The position numbers and the translations under genes were made by a program. A DNA stretch of 7,313 bases from Candidatus Nanohalarchaeota archaeon (GTDB taxonomy: Archaea > EX4484-52 > B79-G9): positions 1 to 7,313 of the forward strand of contig DAOVYR010000054.1 in assembly GCA_030635525.1 (NCBI GenBank). Direction: 5' to 3'. The notes under the pieces were generated by a model, which was given only the letters and a program-made list of their open reading frames with translations, was not told where the DNA came from and did not search any database. Position 1 is the first letter of the stretch. Each line of letters starts with the position of its first letter. Positions 6,539-7,313 of this stretch are shown one piece after another.

Positions 6539-6798
6539 ATATTCCTGAACAAGAAACAAAGAACGGGAATCCGCAAATACCGGATAATAACTATGGTGCT
6601 CATACTTGCCCTGTTGTCATAAAAATATTCAAATCCGATTCAAAACAGGATGAAGCAATAATACCTGAATCAGTTGACATCGACAAACATACAAAGCATG
6701 ATTGAATTCGGCTCATGCAAAACCAAAGACACAGAAAAAGACCCCCTGCCTCATGGTGGACAGAAACCTACAAGAACATCCACTGCAAAAGCTACTAA
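6539..6798 (+). pseudogene. Decayed, internally deleted copy of the class III prepilin gene
   Basis: A remnant of a second prepilin gene. In one frame (6539-6622) it reads IFLNKKQRTG then a hydrophobic helix; its first codon is ATA exactly where the intact gene has ATG, and KG|Q has become TG|I. After a frameshift near 6612 another frame gives VVIKIF and an acidic stretch, matching VVIKIF in the intact gene (residues 29-34). A further shift leads to IEFGSC, encoded by 18 bases identical to the intact gene (6701-6718 versus 6322-6339). A last shift gives SWWTETYKNIHCKSY and a stop at 6796-6798, aligning with the intact C-terminus SWHQDIFQTVHCRGA. At about 260 bp against 606 bp, the Cys-rich middle is missing. 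The alignment is mine by eye, but four matching blocks in the right order make it convincing. Sequence error alone would not explain the missing middle. Confidence 0.8.
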
Positions 6799-7265
6799 AA
6801 CTTAATCTTCTCCCTAAGCGCATCAATGCTCTCCCTGTTTGAAAGATTATCCATCCTTATACCCCGCGCGACAAGCCACTCCCTCGTCTTTCCAAGAATC
6901 ACAACATCCTTCTTCGAAATCTCAGAAACACTACCGGCGCCGCAAAGAAACATACAGGACCTCATCTCATCAATAATCCTCGAAAGAACAGAAACGACTT
7001 CCTTATGCGATTTAGTCGCAGCCTTCAGCACCGGCAAAGCCACACCTGCATAATCCGCACCAAGCGCAATCGCTTTTGCCGCATCAACACCCCTCCTCAC
7101 ACCACCCGATGCAATAATCCCTGTATTCACAGCCTGCCTGCACTCAACCAAAGAACAAGCCGTCGGCACACCCCAGTTCTTAAACAACAACCCGTACCCC
7201 TTCTTATCACTATAATGCTCAACCATACTGAACGACGTACCGCCAAGCCCTCCGACATCAATCAT
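6795..7265 (-). CDS. fni: Type 2 isopentenyl-diphosphate isomerase (FMN), C-terminal part only; disrupted upstream
   Basis: Type 2 IPP isomerase interconverts IPP and DMAPP using reduced FMN and Mg, feeding isoprenoid and archaeal lipid synthesis in the cytoplasm. The visible frame is the C-terminal half of the TIM barrel. Family signatures are GLGGTSF (residues 6-12), FKNWGVPT (28-35), the FMN-phosphate-binding IIASGGVRRG (50-59), ALGADYAGVALP (67-78), and MFLCGA (105-110). From its first ATG it is 156 aa, against about 330-370 aa for the whole enzyme as I know it. That ATG is internal: homologous sequence continues upstream in frame across a TAG (next entry), so 7265 is probably not a natural start. 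The gene runs off the right edge. It lies tail-to-tail with the decayed prepilin and shares 3 bases with it. Identity is firm; whether it makes active enzyme is doubtful as read. Confidence 0.85.
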   Translation of the reverse strand: MIDVGGLGGTSFSMVEHYSDKKGYGLLFKNWGVPTACSLVECRQAVNTGIIASGGVRRGVDAAKAIALGADYAGVALPVLKAATKSHKEVVSVLSRIIDEMRSCMFLCGAGSVSEISKKDVVILGKTREWLVARGIRMDNLSNRESIDALREKIKF

Positions 7266-7313
7266 AGTCGCCCCGGCCCTCTAAACCATAATCGCAGTCT
7301 CCCTCGAGATCCC
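7266..7313 (-). pseudogene. fni: Upstream continuation of the type 2 IPP isomerase, interrupted by an in-frame TAG
   Basis: In the same minus-strand frame as the downstream part, this stretch reads GISRETAIMV, stop, RAGAT, then MIDVGG. That matches the family region around GISRE-A----AG---IDVGG, so the reading frame is right and only one codon is wrong. The stop is TAG at 7283-7281, where a Glu or Lys codon (GAG or AAG) would be one base away. Either a nonsense mutation, a sequencing or assembly error, or readthrough explains it. The rest of the gene lies outside the window. Confidence 0.7.

Noticed and set aside
6398..6622. A 74-codon plus-strand frame across the prepilin end and the following gap
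   Set aside because: Its first part overlaps the prepilin out of frame and runs through the terminator; only its last codons matter, as the first frame of the decayed prepilin copy.
6795..7313. TAG read as pyrrolysine across the isomerase gene
   Set aside because: The gene ends in TAG at about the expected C-terminus, and continuing past it gives non-homologous sequence with another TAG soon after, so general TAG recoding is not supported.
1..7313. CRISPR arrays, tRNA or rRNA genes, insertion sequences
   Set aside because: No regularly spaced repeats, no cloverleaf-like gene and no transposase or terminal inverted repeats were seen on either strand.

Overview
The window looks archaeal. Several genes have a TATA box about 26 bases upstream of the start codon with no room for a leader. 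Where Shine-Dalgarno sites occur they are of the GGTGAT type. One protein carries a class III (KG|Q) archaeal prepilin signal. The gene content is an archaeal type IV filament or secretion machine next to a type 2 (FMN) isopentenyl-diphosphate isomerase, a normal component of archaeal lipid synthesis. I cannot name the lineage; an uncultivated euryarchaeal or DPANN-type genome is possible, but that is a guess.

Layout. (1) 1-40, minus strand: probable first codons of a gene running off the left edge. (2) 205-2490, minus strand: a long (761 aa) secretion/pilus-assembly ATPase with complete nucleotide-binding motifs and an unusual cysteine-rich N-terminal part. (3) 2491-2520: a 30-bp divergent promoter serving two apparently leaderless genes. 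(4) 2521-4656, plus strand: its partner, a 711 aa polytopic platform protein with two T2SF-type cytoplasmic domains. (5) 4674-5108 and 5179-5772, plus strand: two small single-pass proteins that are paralogs of each other by an identically spaced Cys-Tyr motif; probable minor pilins or pseudopilins. (6) 5845-6450, plus strand: a Cys-rich class III prepilin with its own strong promoter and ribosome binding site, the best major-subunit candidate. (7) 6474-6505: hairpin plus T-tract terminator. (8) 6539-6798, plus strand: a decayed, internally deleted copy of the class III prepilin. (9) 6795-7313, minus strand: the C-terminal half of type 2 IPP isomerase, interrupted by an in-frame TAG.

Together, genes 2-6 form a compact filament module: motor ATPase, membrane platform, two accessory subunits and one main subunit. 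The prepilin peptidase needed to process the subunits is not in the window. The right-hand 780 bases, with two tail-to-tail damaged genes, look degenerate or contain sequence errors. The plus strand is C>G and A>T in sampled stretches whichever way the genes point, suggesting a replication-linked strand bias.
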